From contig NZ_QTZO01000003.1 in assembly GCF_004025585.1 (NCBI RefSeq), positions 124,001-188,000 of the forward strand: DNA of 64,000 nucleotides, in the 5' to 3' direction. The notes below the pieces were generated by a model, which did no database searches, was not told the origin of the DNA, and worked only from the letters and a program-made list of their open reading frames with translations. This document shows positions 17,679-25,863 of the stretch, piece after piece (within the stretch, counting starts at the first letter, position 1; each line of letters opens with the position of its first letter). This DNA comes from Pseudodesulfovibrio sp. S3 (GTDB taxonomy: Bacteria; Desulfobacterota; Desulfovibrionia; Desulfovibrionales; Desulfovibrionaceae). Made by a program: the position numbers and the translations under genes.

Positions 17679-18125
17679 TTATTCCGAAAAATCATATCGA
17701 AACAGTAACGCATCTTCCTTGGTATCAGGATAATAATTTTTGCGCACACCAATTCTCTTGTATCCGAATTTCCGATATAATGCCAAGGCCGGATCATTCG
17801 ATCTCTTGACGTCCAAAAAGCTCTTTTTAATATTGCAACTCACACACATCTCAAAGCATTTACCAAGAAGAACCTCGGCCAGTCCCTGCCGCCTGTATTC
17901 CGGATGAACGGCTAGGTTCAGTATTTCCATTTCATCTACGATAAGCGAAAAAGCCATGTATCCGACCAGCGCTTCACCCCTTCTAATCCCCAACACCCGA
18001 AAGGCCTTATTCTTTAATCCAAGAAGAAACTGCTCTTGGGTCCAATGGTAATCAAAACACAGCCCCTCGAGATCAATAAGCTCCTGGACATCGGATTCGT
18101 CCAACAGCACCACTGTATCTTTCAT
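17679..18125 (-). CDS. rimI: RimI-like N-acetyltransferase (GNAT fold)
   Basis: RimI acetylates the N-terminal alanine of ribosomal protein S18. The 148-residue GNAT protein shows MEILNLAVHPEYRRQGLAEVLL, which is motif A with the Q/R-x-x-G-x-A/G acetyl-CoA loop. FLDVKRSNDPALALYRKFGYKRIGVRKNYY, with the N-DPALALYRKFGY part, is the RimI-type C-terminal half. Expected ligands and length fit the family. It is the first gene of the run into pgk. Other ribosomal or protein targets cannot be excluded. Confidence 0.85.
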   Translation of the reverse strand: MKDTVVLLDESDVQELIDLEGLCFDYHWTQEQFLLGLKNKAFRVLGIRRGEALVGYMAFSLIVDEMEILNLAVHPEYRRQGLAEVLLGKCFEMCVSCNIKKSFLDVKRSNDPALALYRKFGYKRIGVRKNYYPDTKEDALLFRYDFSE

Positions 18126-18221
18126 GGAAAAACCCCACCCCTTCAGTTGGCTGGAAATGTCCAGGCATTATGTGTATACGGAGTTTGCAAGCAATTTAAA
18201 ATATTATGAGAATATAACAAC

Positions 18222-18761
18222 ATGATTTTCAATAAAAAACCGATCGAAAACGAAGACAATGACCACAGTGTGGAAATCGTTGATAAAAAGAATCGCCCTC
18301 TGGCTATCCTTTCCAAACGCTCAGCACATAGACAACTGCTGATGCACCGTTCGGTTCAGGTCCTTGTTTTTAATCCTGAAAAGAAGATTTACCTGCAAAA
18401 AAGAAACAAAAACAAACAGTTTTTCCCGGGGCGCTGGGATATCTCCGCCCGCACCCATCCCCGAGCCGGAGAATCGACCTATGACGCGGCCCTTCGCGCC
18501 CTCCATGAGGAATTGAACCTGGAGATAGATCACCCGCAACTGATCAGGGAACTGCCTGCCAGTCCTGAAACCGGATTCGAACATGTCACACTGTATGCTG
18601 TCACTAAAAACACACTGCCGATTTCTCCAAACATCGAATTGGCTTCAGAGGGATTCTACTACTCACCGGAAGAACTGACTTGCCTGGTCAAGGAGTTCAG
18701 AGAACTGCTCACGCCGAATCTGGTTATCCTGTGGGAGTCCGGTCTGTTGGTTCCGGCCTAA
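18222..18761 (+). CDS. Nudix hydrolase, isopentenyl-diphosphate isomerase-like branch
   Basis: The 179-residue protein carries a Nudix fold. RSVQVLVFNPEKKIYLQKR, GRWDISARTHPRAGES and a modified Nudix box ending in ALHEELNLE are visible. The spacing and the replacement of the first box glutamate by alanine resemble the IDI/YfcD-like branch rather than the classic MutT type. YfcD-like proteins are of uncertain substrate. The stop codon overlaps that of the convergent suhB-like gene. Its upstream site is AT-rich with a weak ribosome site. Confidence 0.8.
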   Translation: MIFNKKPIENEDNDHSVEIVDKKNRPLAILSKRSAHRQLLMHRSVQVLVFNPEKKIYLQKRNKNKQFFPGRWDISARTHPRAGESTYDAALRALHEELNLEIDHPQLIRELPASPETGFEHVTLYAVTKNTLPISPNIELASEGFYYSPEELTCLVKEFRELLTPNLVILWESGLLVPA

Positions 18762-19549
18762 CCAGCGGTCAGCAACCTGCTCAGTTCCTCATGAATTCCA
18801 CCGTTGGTCGCCAGAATGCTGCCTGATTCGAACGTATAGGGCCTGGATGTATCATATTCACTGACCATTCCGCCTGCTTCCTTGACGAGCAGGATTCCCG
18901 CAGCCGTATCCCAAGGATTCAAAGCCCGCTCATAGAACCCCTCAAAGCGACCGCAAGCCACATACGCCAGATCCATGGCGGCCGCCCCCGGCCTGCGAAT
19001 GCCTCTGGTTAACGGCAGCAACACTTTAAGATTTTTAAGAATATCCTCAAGATTTTCTTCTATGTCATAGGGAAACCCAGTTGCCAGAAGGGACTTCTCC
19101 ATATCCGTCTCGTCTGTCACAGATATGGAGTTTCCGTTCAGAAACGCCCCCTGCCCTTCCACGGCAGTGAACATTTCCCCCATCAGGGGCAGATTAATCA
19201 CCCCCATCACAACACGGTCATGACGCCAAAGCCCAATGGAATTAGCCACAAAAGGCAGACCGTGAGCAAAATTGGTGGTTCCGTCCAAAGGATCGATTAC
19301 CCAGGTGCATTTCCCAAGGTCGGTATTCTTGGCTGTTTCTTCCGCCAGAAAATCGGAATCGGGCAACAGTTTGATCAATTCTGACTTGAGCATGGTTTCA
19401 ACGGCCAAATCAGTCTCGGTAACCAGATCGATCCTGCCCTTGAGACGGATTTTCCGGGTCCGACTTGCGCCGTCCTTGACGATATCACCGGCCCTGACAA
19501 CGATTTCCTTGAGGCTTTCCATGATGCCATTGGCGTCAAACGTATCCAT
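18758..19549 (-). CDS. suhB: Inositol monophosphatase family protein (SuhB-like)
   Basis: The 263-residue protein has the Mg-dependent phosphatase motifs of the family: DLVTETDLAVE, AEET, the central WVIDPLDGTTNFAHGLPF with the metal-binding Asp residues, and a C-terminal NPWDTAAGILLVKEAGG. Members hydrolyse inositol phosphates or related sugar phosphates; SuhB in E. coli also joins the rRNA antitermination complex. The ATG follows AAGGGGAG. The gene is convergent with the Nudix gene, sharing stop codon bases. The exact substrate is not readable. Confidence 0.88.
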   Translation of the reverse strand: MDTFDANGIMESLKEIVVRAGDIVKDGASRTRKIRLKGRIDLVTETDLAVETMLKSELIKLLPDSDFLAEETAKNTDLGKCTWVIDPLDGTTNFAHGLPFVANSIGLWRHDRVVMGVINLPLMGEMFTAVEGQGAFLNGNSISVTDETDMEKSLLATGFPYDIEENLEDILKNLKVLLPLTRGIRRPGAAAMDLAYVACGRFEGFYERALNPWDTAAGILLVKEAGGMVSEYDTSRPYTFESGSILATNGGIHEELSRLLTAG

Positions 19550-19565
19550 ATGCGTCTCCCCTTAA

Positions 19566-19595
19566 AGAAAAAGGGCGGTAATGACCGCCCCTAAA
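19566..19595 (-). terminator. Rho-independent terminator
   Basis: On the minus strand GGGCGG and CCGCCC pair around a short loop and are followed by TTTTTCTTT. It ends the DUF6485-like gene before suhB. Confidence 0.8.
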
Positions 19596-19615
19596 AACTG
19601 TTTCAGATCAAATGG

Positions 19616-19819
19616 CTACGCCCTGCGCTGGACAAAAAACTCCACCGACCTGTTGTAGGTCTTTTCTTCTTCCACGGTAAAATAACAGGCTGGCAGTTCG
19701 CCCCGCTGCCGATGGTAATGGAGACATTCACAACATATGCCGTGCTTGTCGCAGTTGTAGGTGCAAGTGCAGTATTGTTCGTTTATCTTTGATCGTGGGC
19801 ATTGATCTTTTTTCTTCAT
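19616..19819 (-). CDS. DUF6485-like small cysteine-rich protein
   Basis: The 67-residue product from the ATG at 19819 follows a strong GGAGAGGGGG site. It carries a dense cysteine pattern: CTCTYNC, then [22 protein letters not shown], of which CCECLHYH and LPACYF are the landmarks. This matches my memory of the DUF6485 family, found in anaerobes; its function is unknown. A metal or Fe-S ligand role is likely from the six to eight cysteines. It is transcribed alone with its own terminator. Confidence 0.7.
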   Translation of the reverse strand: MKKKDQCPRSKINEQYCTCTYNCDKHGICCECLHYHRQRGELPACYFTVEEEKTYNRSVEFFVQRRA

Positions 19820-20057
19820 AATAACCCCCTCTCCAAAATGAATAACCAAGCCGATTTCATAAGATTTCAGATAATAGCCAACAGTACTGAGAGTGTCAAT
19901 AATTCAAGACTATTGTTTCGTTATCGACGAGTCTGACCTCATACGACTGCCCGCCAGCAGCCAATCCGATAAAATCAAGAACAGATACGCAACACGTTGT
20001 TTTTCAGGCCATAAAAGTATATGATCACAAGATCACCATAAGGGGAGCATCTCCTCT

Positions 20058-21830
20058 GTGCATTTTTTGATCATGGATACGGTTTCAATGTGGGAAAAAG
20101 CATTCAGCCAGGCACCAGGCTACCAAAGAATAGAGAAAAACAAGTCTCAGACTATCGGCTTGAAAACCCTTGAGGAACTCAAGGATTTCATTGACTTTGA
20201 GCATATCAAGTACTGTCTTTTAAAACCGTATTTTGAAGTCAAGGATTATCCCTTGGTCGAGGCGCGCGAGCTGCTGCCCTCATTCGAGGTCGACCTGTAC
20301 GAATACAAGTCCCTCCCCGGCTTCTCCATGGTGGCTTTCGAAAGGCAACTCAACTCCTTTCAGGAGATATTCCAGTTCGATGCCCTGCACTCCCTTTCGG
20401 ATTGGGAGGAAATGCAGGTTCAAGACACGTGTTCCGTTGAAGAAAATGCCATCGCCACCAATATCCGCACCTTCCAAAGCCGCCTTCCCAAAAGATACCA
20501 TGCCGCTTTTCTGAGTGAATTCGAATCAAAGAACATCTGCTCCATGCAGAGTTACGACCGAATACTCCCCTTCCTGCTTGAACTCGAACGTGCCCATGTC
20601 ATTGCTCATGATTCCACGGGGGAATTCACTCTCCAGGGTATGTACGCTTCGCTGCCTTCAAATCTGGATAGCGAGCTCAAACAGTTTGGGCTGAAGATCG
20701 GCAAATTCAAGCCGGGCAACAATCTCATGTACGAATGCAATCGGCTGTTCGTCTATCAATTCATGATGGAATTGCACGGGTTTCCCATTGTTTCCGAACG
20801 GCGTACTTCTTCGGCCATGTTCGCCATCAGACTTCTGAGGCAGCATGAACGCTTCATCGTACGCGTGCTCGGCCAAAGCGACCGCACCATCACCACCATG
20901 ATGTCGCCGCCGCCAGGCACCCCCAGGCGTTTGGCAAAATACCCCAAAGTGGAAAAAACCGCCCTTGTCCAAGTCCACGAAAACCAGAAGGATTTAGTGG
21001 AACTCCTTAAGGACCAAGGGTTTTTCGTTGATGACAAAAAACGAGTGGTCATCCTGAGGGTCACCTACCAGCAACACGACTACAGCCCGAAAAACGTGCG
21101 CGAGGACCGGGCCCTCTCCGTGCTCCGGCAGGAGGTCATTCATCCCATAACCGGACGCACCATTGAAAACCTGAACATCATCCAGAACGTGCGCAACATG
21201 ATCCTGCGCCTCAACGACATCGTCCGCGGCGAATATCGCATTCCCGTTAATTACAAACGCAGCGAGATCATTGAAAGCACAGACACCCACGAGGACAGAC
21301 TCAAGGCTCTCTACACATGGCTTTCCAAACACATGCATCGGATAGTGGATTATTCGGACGACTACTACTCTCAAATCGTGCGCGTACTCGACGGCTATCT
21401 GCTCGCCCCGGACAATTACGGCATTTTCAACGATCATTATGAATTGCACCAGGAAGTCTGGTCCAGATACGGCCAGATCCAGCAGGCCAGAAAAATCCGT
21501 ATTCTTGAGGATCTCCGTAATCGCAAGTACAAGGGTGAAAGCATTTCCTACCACCGAATGTTGGAGCTGATGACAGAAATTCTCAACGAACTTAAATTTG
21601 AAATTGTTAATTATTTCGACAGGCTTGTCGTCAAAGTTTTGATAATAGGCAATGATGTGGTGTCCGATTCCTACCTGCTTCGCAAGTACATTCAGGTGGA
21701 CGACAAAACGCTTTCACCATATGGACACGACATCAAGAAAATGTATCAACAACTGGTCATGCTGCTCGACGAATTCCGTTCCATCAGGAAATCTCGCACG
21801 GCAAGCAGTTCCAGTTCCAGCCCCTTCTAG
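20058..21830 (+). CDS. Conserved-looking 590-residue protein of unknown function
   Basis: I do not recognise this gene. The GTG at 20058 follows AAGGGGAG; an ATG at 20073 lacks a site. The protein is soluble, without a signal peptide or membrane segments, with mixed helix and a central part containing RTSSAMFAIRLLRQHERFIV and RTITTMMSPPPGTPRRLAK. The C-terminal half is strongly helical, including EDRLKALYTWLSKHMHRIVDY and ELMTEILNELKFEIVNYF, and ends in a serine run. It leads straight into a gcvT family gene 21 bases later, so they are probably one transcript. Its codon use looks like its neighbours. Confidence 0.7.
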   Translation: MHFLIMDTVSMWEKAFSQAPGYQRIEKNKSQTIGLKTLEELKDFIDFEHIKYCLLKPYFEVKDYPLVEARELLPSFEVDLYEYKSLPGFSMVAFERQLNSFQEIFQFDALHSLSDWEEMQVQDTCSVEENAIATNIRTFQSRLPKRYHAAFLSEFESKNICSMQSYDRILPFLLELERAHVIAHDSTGEFTLQGMYASLPSNLDSELKQFGLKIGKFKPGNNLMYECNRLFVYQFMMELHGFPIVSERRTSSAMFAIRLLRQHERFIVRVLGQSDRTITTMMSPPPGTPRRLAKYPKVEKTALVQVHENQKDLVELLKDQGFFVDDKKRVVILRVTYQQHDYSPKNVREDRALSVLRQEVIHPITGRTIENLNIIQNVRNMILRLNDIVRGEYRIPVNYKRSEIIESTDTHEDRLKALYTWLSKHMHRIVDYSDDYYSQIVRVLDGYLLAPDNYGIFNDHYELHQEVWSRYGQIQQARKIRILEDLRNRKYKGESISYHRMLELMTEILNELKFEIVNYFDRLVVKVLIIGNDVVSDSYLLRKYIQVDDKTLSPYGHDIKKMYQQLVMLLDEFRSIRKSRTASSSSSSPF

Positions 21831-21851
21831 CAATCCATCAAGGAGTATACT

Positions 21852-22937
21852 TTGAAAACCCTAGCCACCACCCCTCTCTCTGGATGGCACCGTGAAAATG
21901 GCGCGAAAATGGCCCCGTTCGCCGGCTTCGACATGCCGGTGCAGTACAAAGGCATCATCATTGAACACAATCATACGCGAAATAAGGCTGGCATTTTCGA
22001 TATCTGCCACATGGGCGAGTTCAAACTCTCCGGCTCCGGGTCAAAAGACGGCCTGAACAAAATCGTCAGTCATGACTTGAACACGCTGGCTCCAGGAAAA
22101 TGCAGATACGGCTTTCTGCTCAACCAATCAGGCGGCATCAAAGACGATCTGATCATCTATTGCCTGGCAGAGGATGAATACATGCTCGTGGTCAATGGCG
22201 CGTGCAGACAAAAGGATTTCGACCAGATCCAGGCAAACCTGCCGGATGGTCTTGAGTTCACTGACATAAGCGATGAAACCGGAAAGATCGACGTTCAGGG
22301 CCCCGAGAGCCTCGCCGTTCTGAACGATCTCCTTGGTACAAGCTGGAATCATTTGAAGTATTTCAGCTTCGAGAAAACCGACTGCGCTGGCTTCCCCATG
22401 ATTGTCAGTCGAACAGGTTACACTGGCGAACTCGGCTATGAACTCTATCTCCCGGCAGACAAGGCACTGGAGATATGGAAGAAGCTGGCGGCCGACGAAC
22501 GCGTCGAACCCGTAGGGCTTGGCGCCAGGGATACCTTGCGTCTTGAAATCGGCTATCCCCTGTATGGTCAGGATCTGGACGAGGATCATACTCCCAGAGA
22601 ATCCGGAGGCGGCTTTTTCCTGAAGAAGGAAACGAATTATATCGGGAAGTCGGGTCTGGACAAAGTCCGAGAATCCCTGATCGCCTTGTCCATTGAGGGG
22701 CGCAGAACCGCCCGCCACAACGATGAGGTGCTTTTGCCCAACGGAGAGAGAACCGGCATTGTCACCAGCGGCTCGTTCGCTCCGAGCCTGGGCCACTGCA
22801 TCGCCCTGGCCTACGTTCGCGCAGAGGATGAGGATAAAGACTCGTTCATCGTGAAAACGGCCCGGACAGAGATTGTCGCAAAAAAGGCCGCACTGCCCTT
22901 CTACAAGGACGGCACGGCCCGGATAAAGATCGACTAG
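21852..22937 (+). CDS. gcvT: Glycine cleavage T-protein family aminomethyltransferase
   Basis: GcvT moves the methylene of the H-protein-bound aminomethyl group to tetrahydrofolate. The 361-residue protein starts at a TTG after AAGGAG. It shows GWHRENGAKMAPFAGFDMPVQY (only its ends are given as landmarks), FDICHMGEFKLSG, SRTGYTGELGYELYLP, GLGARDTLRLEIGYPLYGQDL and TSGSFAPSLG, which are the typical GcvT folate-site motifs. The length fits true GcvT better than the YgfZ branch. No gcvH or gcvP lies nearby, so the other cleavage-system genes are presumably elsewhere. Confidence 0.88.
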   Translation: MKTLATTPLSGWHRENGAKMAPFAGFDMPVQYKGIIIEHNHTRNKAGIFDICHMGEFKLSGSGSKDGLNKIVSHDLNTLAPGKCRYGFLLNQSGGIKDDLIIYCLAEDEYMLVVNGACRQKDFDQIQANLPDGLEFTDISDETGKIDVQGPESLAVLNDLLGTSWNHLKYFSFEKTDCAGFPMIVSRTGYTGELGYELYLPADKALEIWKKLAADERVEPVGLGARDTLRLEIGYPLYGQDLDEDHTPRESGGGFFLKKETNYIGKSGLDKVRESLIALSIEGRRTARHNDEVLLPNGERTGIVTSGSFAPSLGHCIALAYVRAEDEDKDSFIVKTARTEIVAKKAALPFYKDGTARIKID

Positions 22938-22941
22938 ACAG

Positions 22942-22968
22942 AAGGGACGCCTCAAGCGTCCCTTTTTT
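22942..22968 (+). terminator. Terminator after gcvT, inside the 3' end of the DUF374 gene
   Basis: GGGACGC and GCGTCCC form a 7-bp stem with a 5-base loop, followed by TTTTTT. It lies within the last codons of the convergent acyltransferase gene. Confidence 0.85.
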
Positions 22969-23614
22969 CTTGTGGCCCAAGTGAGCTCATGCGCTCTTCC
23001 AGACGTGCCCTTTCCCGCTTCAGCACTTCCTTATCCAACTTCTCCGTAGTCACCTCCATGGGGTCGCCAATGTAGAGGGGACAACGGGTAAAAGGAAAAG
23101 GCACAATAAATCGGTCCCAGGATTTTTCAAAAACCTTTTTGCGCAATGGATAGGCCCGGACAGGAATAATTTTCGCCTCGGCCCGCTGGGCCAGAAAGAT
23201 TATCCCGTCCTTTGCCTTGTGTCGCGGCCCCTTGGGACCATCAATGGTAAAAACCGCCATGCGGTTTTCCTTGATCATAAGTCGCTTGGCCTGCAATAGG
23301 GCTTTGACCCCGCCGCGGGTACTCGAACCGCGCACGGTTGCATGCCCCAGCTTTTCCAGAACGCGCGCGATTATCTCACCGTCCTTACTCTGACTGACGA
23401 ATATCACGAGATTCGAGTTCGCTTTTTCGCTTATGCCAGTAATCGGAAATATTTCGCCGTGCCACAAGGCAATAATCAAGGCCTGCCCTTGCTTCTTCTG
23501 TTCCAACAAGTTTTGTGAATTACCAAAAAACTCGTAACGGATTGTCCTGGACCACATCCGGAACACCCAGGCTAAGAAAGGAGACAGCTTGTCGAAATCA
23601 AAAGGTATTTTCAT
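22952..23614 (-). CDS. DUF374 lysophospholipid acyltransferase-like protein
   Basis: The 220-residue protein has the DUF374 acyltransferase layout: IIALWHGEIFPI, where H takes the place of the HX4D start, VRGSSTRGGVKALLQAK, FTIDGPKGPRHKAKDGIIFLAQR and IIPVRAYP. Members of this family are related to KdtA/lyso-acyltransferases. They sit in the inner membrane or associate with it, and several lie in LPS gene clusters. The substrate is unknown. Its stop lies inside a terminator for gcvT, so transcription from both sides overlaps here. Confidence 0.82.
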   Translation of the reverse strand: MKIPFDFDKLSPFLAWVFRMWSRTIRYEFFGNSQNLLEQKKQGQALIIALWHGEIFPITGISEKANSNLVIFVSQSKDGEIIARVLEKLGHATVRGSSTRGGVKALLQAKRLMIKENRMAVFTIDGPKGPRHKAKDGIIFLAQRAEAKIIPVRAYPLRKKVFEKSWDRFIVPFPFTRCPLYIGDPMEVTTEKLDKEVLKRERARLEERMSSLGPQEKRDA

Positions 23615-23778
23615 ATTAAAAGCGACTCTTCATTTTCATATGTATCTATCCACTCAGTGATCAGAGAGCAAGAAAAGAACTCTATCGACAACATCGATCG
23701 AAGGCGGCATTGCCATACTAAATATAAATTTGACCAAACGAGTTATTCTATGCTGCTGTTAATAATTAAGGAGTATAC

Positions 23779-24393
23779 ATGACCGAAATTTCACTTGATT
23801 GCAAAGACCTTCCCTGTCCCCAGCCCGTCCTTAAATGCAAAGACGCAATTGAACGGAACTCGCCCAACAGGCTTGAGATTACCGTGGACAATGATGCGGC
23901 CAAGGAAAACGTTTCCCGTTTCATGACCGTCCAGGGGTTCACTGTCAAGACACGGCAAGAAGGCAGGAATCATATCATCACCGGCACCAGAGAGGATGAC
24001 GGCGACTGCGCCGAATGCACCGTCATGAACGACACCAAAATCGCTGCGACGGACAAAGAGAAAATCCTGGTTTTTATTGCCTCTGACACCATTGGTTCCG
24101 GCGACGGCACCCTTGGCGGCAATCTCATGTTCAACTTCCTGCTGACGTTAAAGGAACTGGACAGCGATCTCTGGCGCATCATTCTTGTCAACGGCGGTGT
24201 AAAGCTGGCAATATCCGACAACAAATGCATGGCTGAGCTGGCGAGACTTGAGGAAAGCGGCGTTTCCATCCTCGTCTGCGGCACTTGCCTGGAGTTCTTC
24301 GGCCTGACAGACAAACGGGGCGTAGGCGCAGTCACCAACATGCTCGATGTGGTAACCAGCTTCCAGCTTGCCACCAAGACCATTCAGGTCTAG
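23779..24393 (+). CDS. yedF: YedF-like sulfurtransferase (TusA-like plus DsrE-like)
   Basis: YedF proteins are associated with selenium metabolism. The 204-residue protein has a TusA/SirA-like N-terminal domain with LDCKDLPCPQPVLKCKDAI, where CPQP is the catalytic cysteine motif. A DsrE-like C-terminal domain follows from about residue 95: ILVFIASDTIGSGD, LMFNFLLTLKEL, and VSILVCGTCLEFFGLTD. A TusA-DsrE arrangement is typical of YedF. It lies directly before a pseudouridine synthase gene with 8 bases between. The selenium link is established for the family; here it is inferred. Confidence 0.87.
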   Translation: MTEISLDCKDLPCPQPVLKCKDAIERNSPNRLEITVDNDAAKENVSRFMTVQGFTVKTRQEGRNHIITGTREDDGDCAECTVMNDTKIAATDKEKILVFIASDTIGSGDGTLGGNLMFNFLLTLKELDSDLWRIILVNGGVKLAISDNKCMAELARLEESGVSILVCGTCLEFFGLTDKRGVGAVTNMLDVVTSFQLATKTIQV

Positions 24394-24401
24394 AAGACTG
24401 C

Positions 24402-25160
24402 ATGAGTGATGCATCGACAGAATCAATTCGGCTGAACAAATTTATTGCCCAATGCGGCATAACCTCCCGTCGCGGTGCAGACGATCTGGTTTTTTCCGGC
24501 CAGGTTAAGGTCAACGGCATCATTGCAGACTCTCCCGGCATCAAGGTCGATCCCGACAATGATACGGTCACGGTCAAAGGCAAGACTATCGCCCTTCCCG
24601 GAAAAGGTCGGGAATTGACCATTGTACTACATAAGCCCGTCGAGACCGTCACCACGGTCAACGATCCGCAAGGACGCAAAACCGTTCTTGATTTTTTGCC
24701 GAATGACATTAAGAAATTGCGCCCATTCCCGGTCGGCCGTTTGGACTTTTTTTCAGAAGGACTGCTTTTGCTGACCACGGATGGCGAACTCTGCTACCGC
24801 CTAACCCACCCGAAATTCCACCTGCCCAAGATCTATGTCGTCACCATTAGGGGTTCGGTTCAGGATAGAGCCGTCATGATCATGCGCAAAGGCATGGTTT
24901 TGAGAGATGGAGATAAACTGGCTCCGGCCAAAGTGGAAGTCAGTAAACCTGTCGCCGGTACGCAACAGATTGAAATCACCTTGATACAAGGGATAAATCG
25001 ACAGATTCGCCGCATGTGCGAAGAACTGGGCATGACCATACTGAGGCTGAAACGCGTCCAACAAGGCCCCATCGACCTTGGAAAGCTCAAACGCGGAGAA
25101 TGGCGAGAACTGTCGAAAGAGGAATTGATTGCCCTGAAAAAGGCAGTAAAACTCGCCTAG
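24402..25160 (+). CDS. RsuA/RluB family 16S/23S rRNA pseudouridine synthase
   Basis: The 252-residue enzyme from the ATG at 24402 has an N-terminal S4 RNA-binding domain (IRLNKFIAQCGITSRRGADDLV, given by ends; key GITSRRGA). The catalytic motif follows as RPFPVGRLDFFSEGLLLLTTDG, with the aspartate of GRLD. INRQIRRMCEELGMTILRLKR is the family C-terminal signature. It makes pseudouridine in rRNA. RluB, RluE, RluF and RsuA cannot be told apart here, though the S4 domain and length fit RluB/RsuA. The last four bases overlap the convergent lolA stop. Confidence 0.9.
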   Translation: MSDASTESIRLNKFIAQCGITSRRGADDLVFSGQVKVNGIIADSPGIKVDPDNDTVTVKGKTIALPGKGRELTIVLHKPVETVTTVNDPQGRKTVLDFLPNDIKKLRPFPVGRLDFFSEGLLLLTTDGELCYRLTHPKFHLPKIYVVTIRGSVQDRAVMIMRKGMVLRDGDKLAPAKVEVSKPVAGTQQIEITLIQGINRQIRRMCEELGMTILRLKRVQQGPIDLGKLKRGEWRELSKEELIALKKAVKLA

Positions 25161-25849
25161 ATTCCTTCTGTATTGTCTTCAACCTGTGTGCCTTCAGGGG
25201 GCACAAAGGTGAACATTTCAGGGTTCAGATTCACATCCACTTCCACGTTGGACAGCCGCAACTCATTACCGTTGCCATAAAAATCAACAATCATGACCTG
25301 CCGAAGCAATCCGGTAGCCGGCTCCACGCCGACAAAAGCCAAAACCATGCCTGGTTCGGCCTCCTTCGGCACGAGTTGCAGCACAACAAATCCCTTCCCC
25401 CACCTGGAACGGACTTCATCGGCACCAGCCCATTCAGTCTTGACCACAAAGTCTTCCTTGATATTGGCCTGACCGGAGATAAACCGCAAAATTGTCTTGG
25501 AATTCAATAGGGTTGCCACACTGTACTTTATGGCAAGCTCCTCGTCCTCAATGTAGTTCCAAGCAACCTCCTTGCCAACAATAAGCAATTCCTTTTCCGG
25601 TGCAGTGGTCTCCCAACGCACCTGGGAAGGCTGACGAAAACTGATTTTTCCTTCGCGGGTTTCGACTTCACCGCTGGCTACATTGGTCAACTCCTGGACA
25701 AAGTCAGCCCGAAAAGTCTTGAGAGTCTCATAGCGTTGCTGAATCAGGTCGGGCAAATCCTCGGGAGCAACAGCCTCTGCGGCCATGGACATGAGGGGGA
25801 ATGCCAGGGTCAGCACTGTCGTACAAATAGCGATATACAATTTAGACAT
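25157..25849 (-). CDS. lolA: LolA, periplasmic lipoprotein carrier
   Basis: LolA ferries lipoproteins from the LolCDE pump to LolB at the outer membrane. The 230-residue product starts with a signal peptide (LYIAICTTVLTLAFPLMSMAAEA, cut near AMA/AEA). Then come FRADFVQELTNVASGEVETREGKISF and QVRWETTAPEKELLIVGKEVAWNYI, of which FRADFVQ and RWETTAPEKELL are the key landmarks. ATGLLRQVMIVDFYGN and a beta-rich C-terminus follow. It lies 14 bases after ftsK on the same strand. Confidence 0.93.
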   Translation of the reverse strand: MSKLYIAICTTVLTLAFPLMSMAAEAVAPEDLPDLIQQRYETLKTFRADFVQELTNVASGEVETREGKISFRQPSQVRWETTAPEKELLIVGKEVAWNYIEDEELAIKYSVATLLNSKTILRFISGQANIKEDFVVKTEWAGADEVRSRWGKGFVVLQLVPKEAEPGMVLAFVGVEPATGLLRQVMIVDFYGNGNELRLSNVEVDVNLNPEMFTFVPPEGTQVEDNTEGI

Positions 25850-25863
25850 TCATTATTCTCCAA

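Noticed and set aside
20020-20040. TGATC / GATCA inverted repeat before the 590-residue gene
   Set aside because: A 5-base arm in AT-rich DNA is expected by chance.
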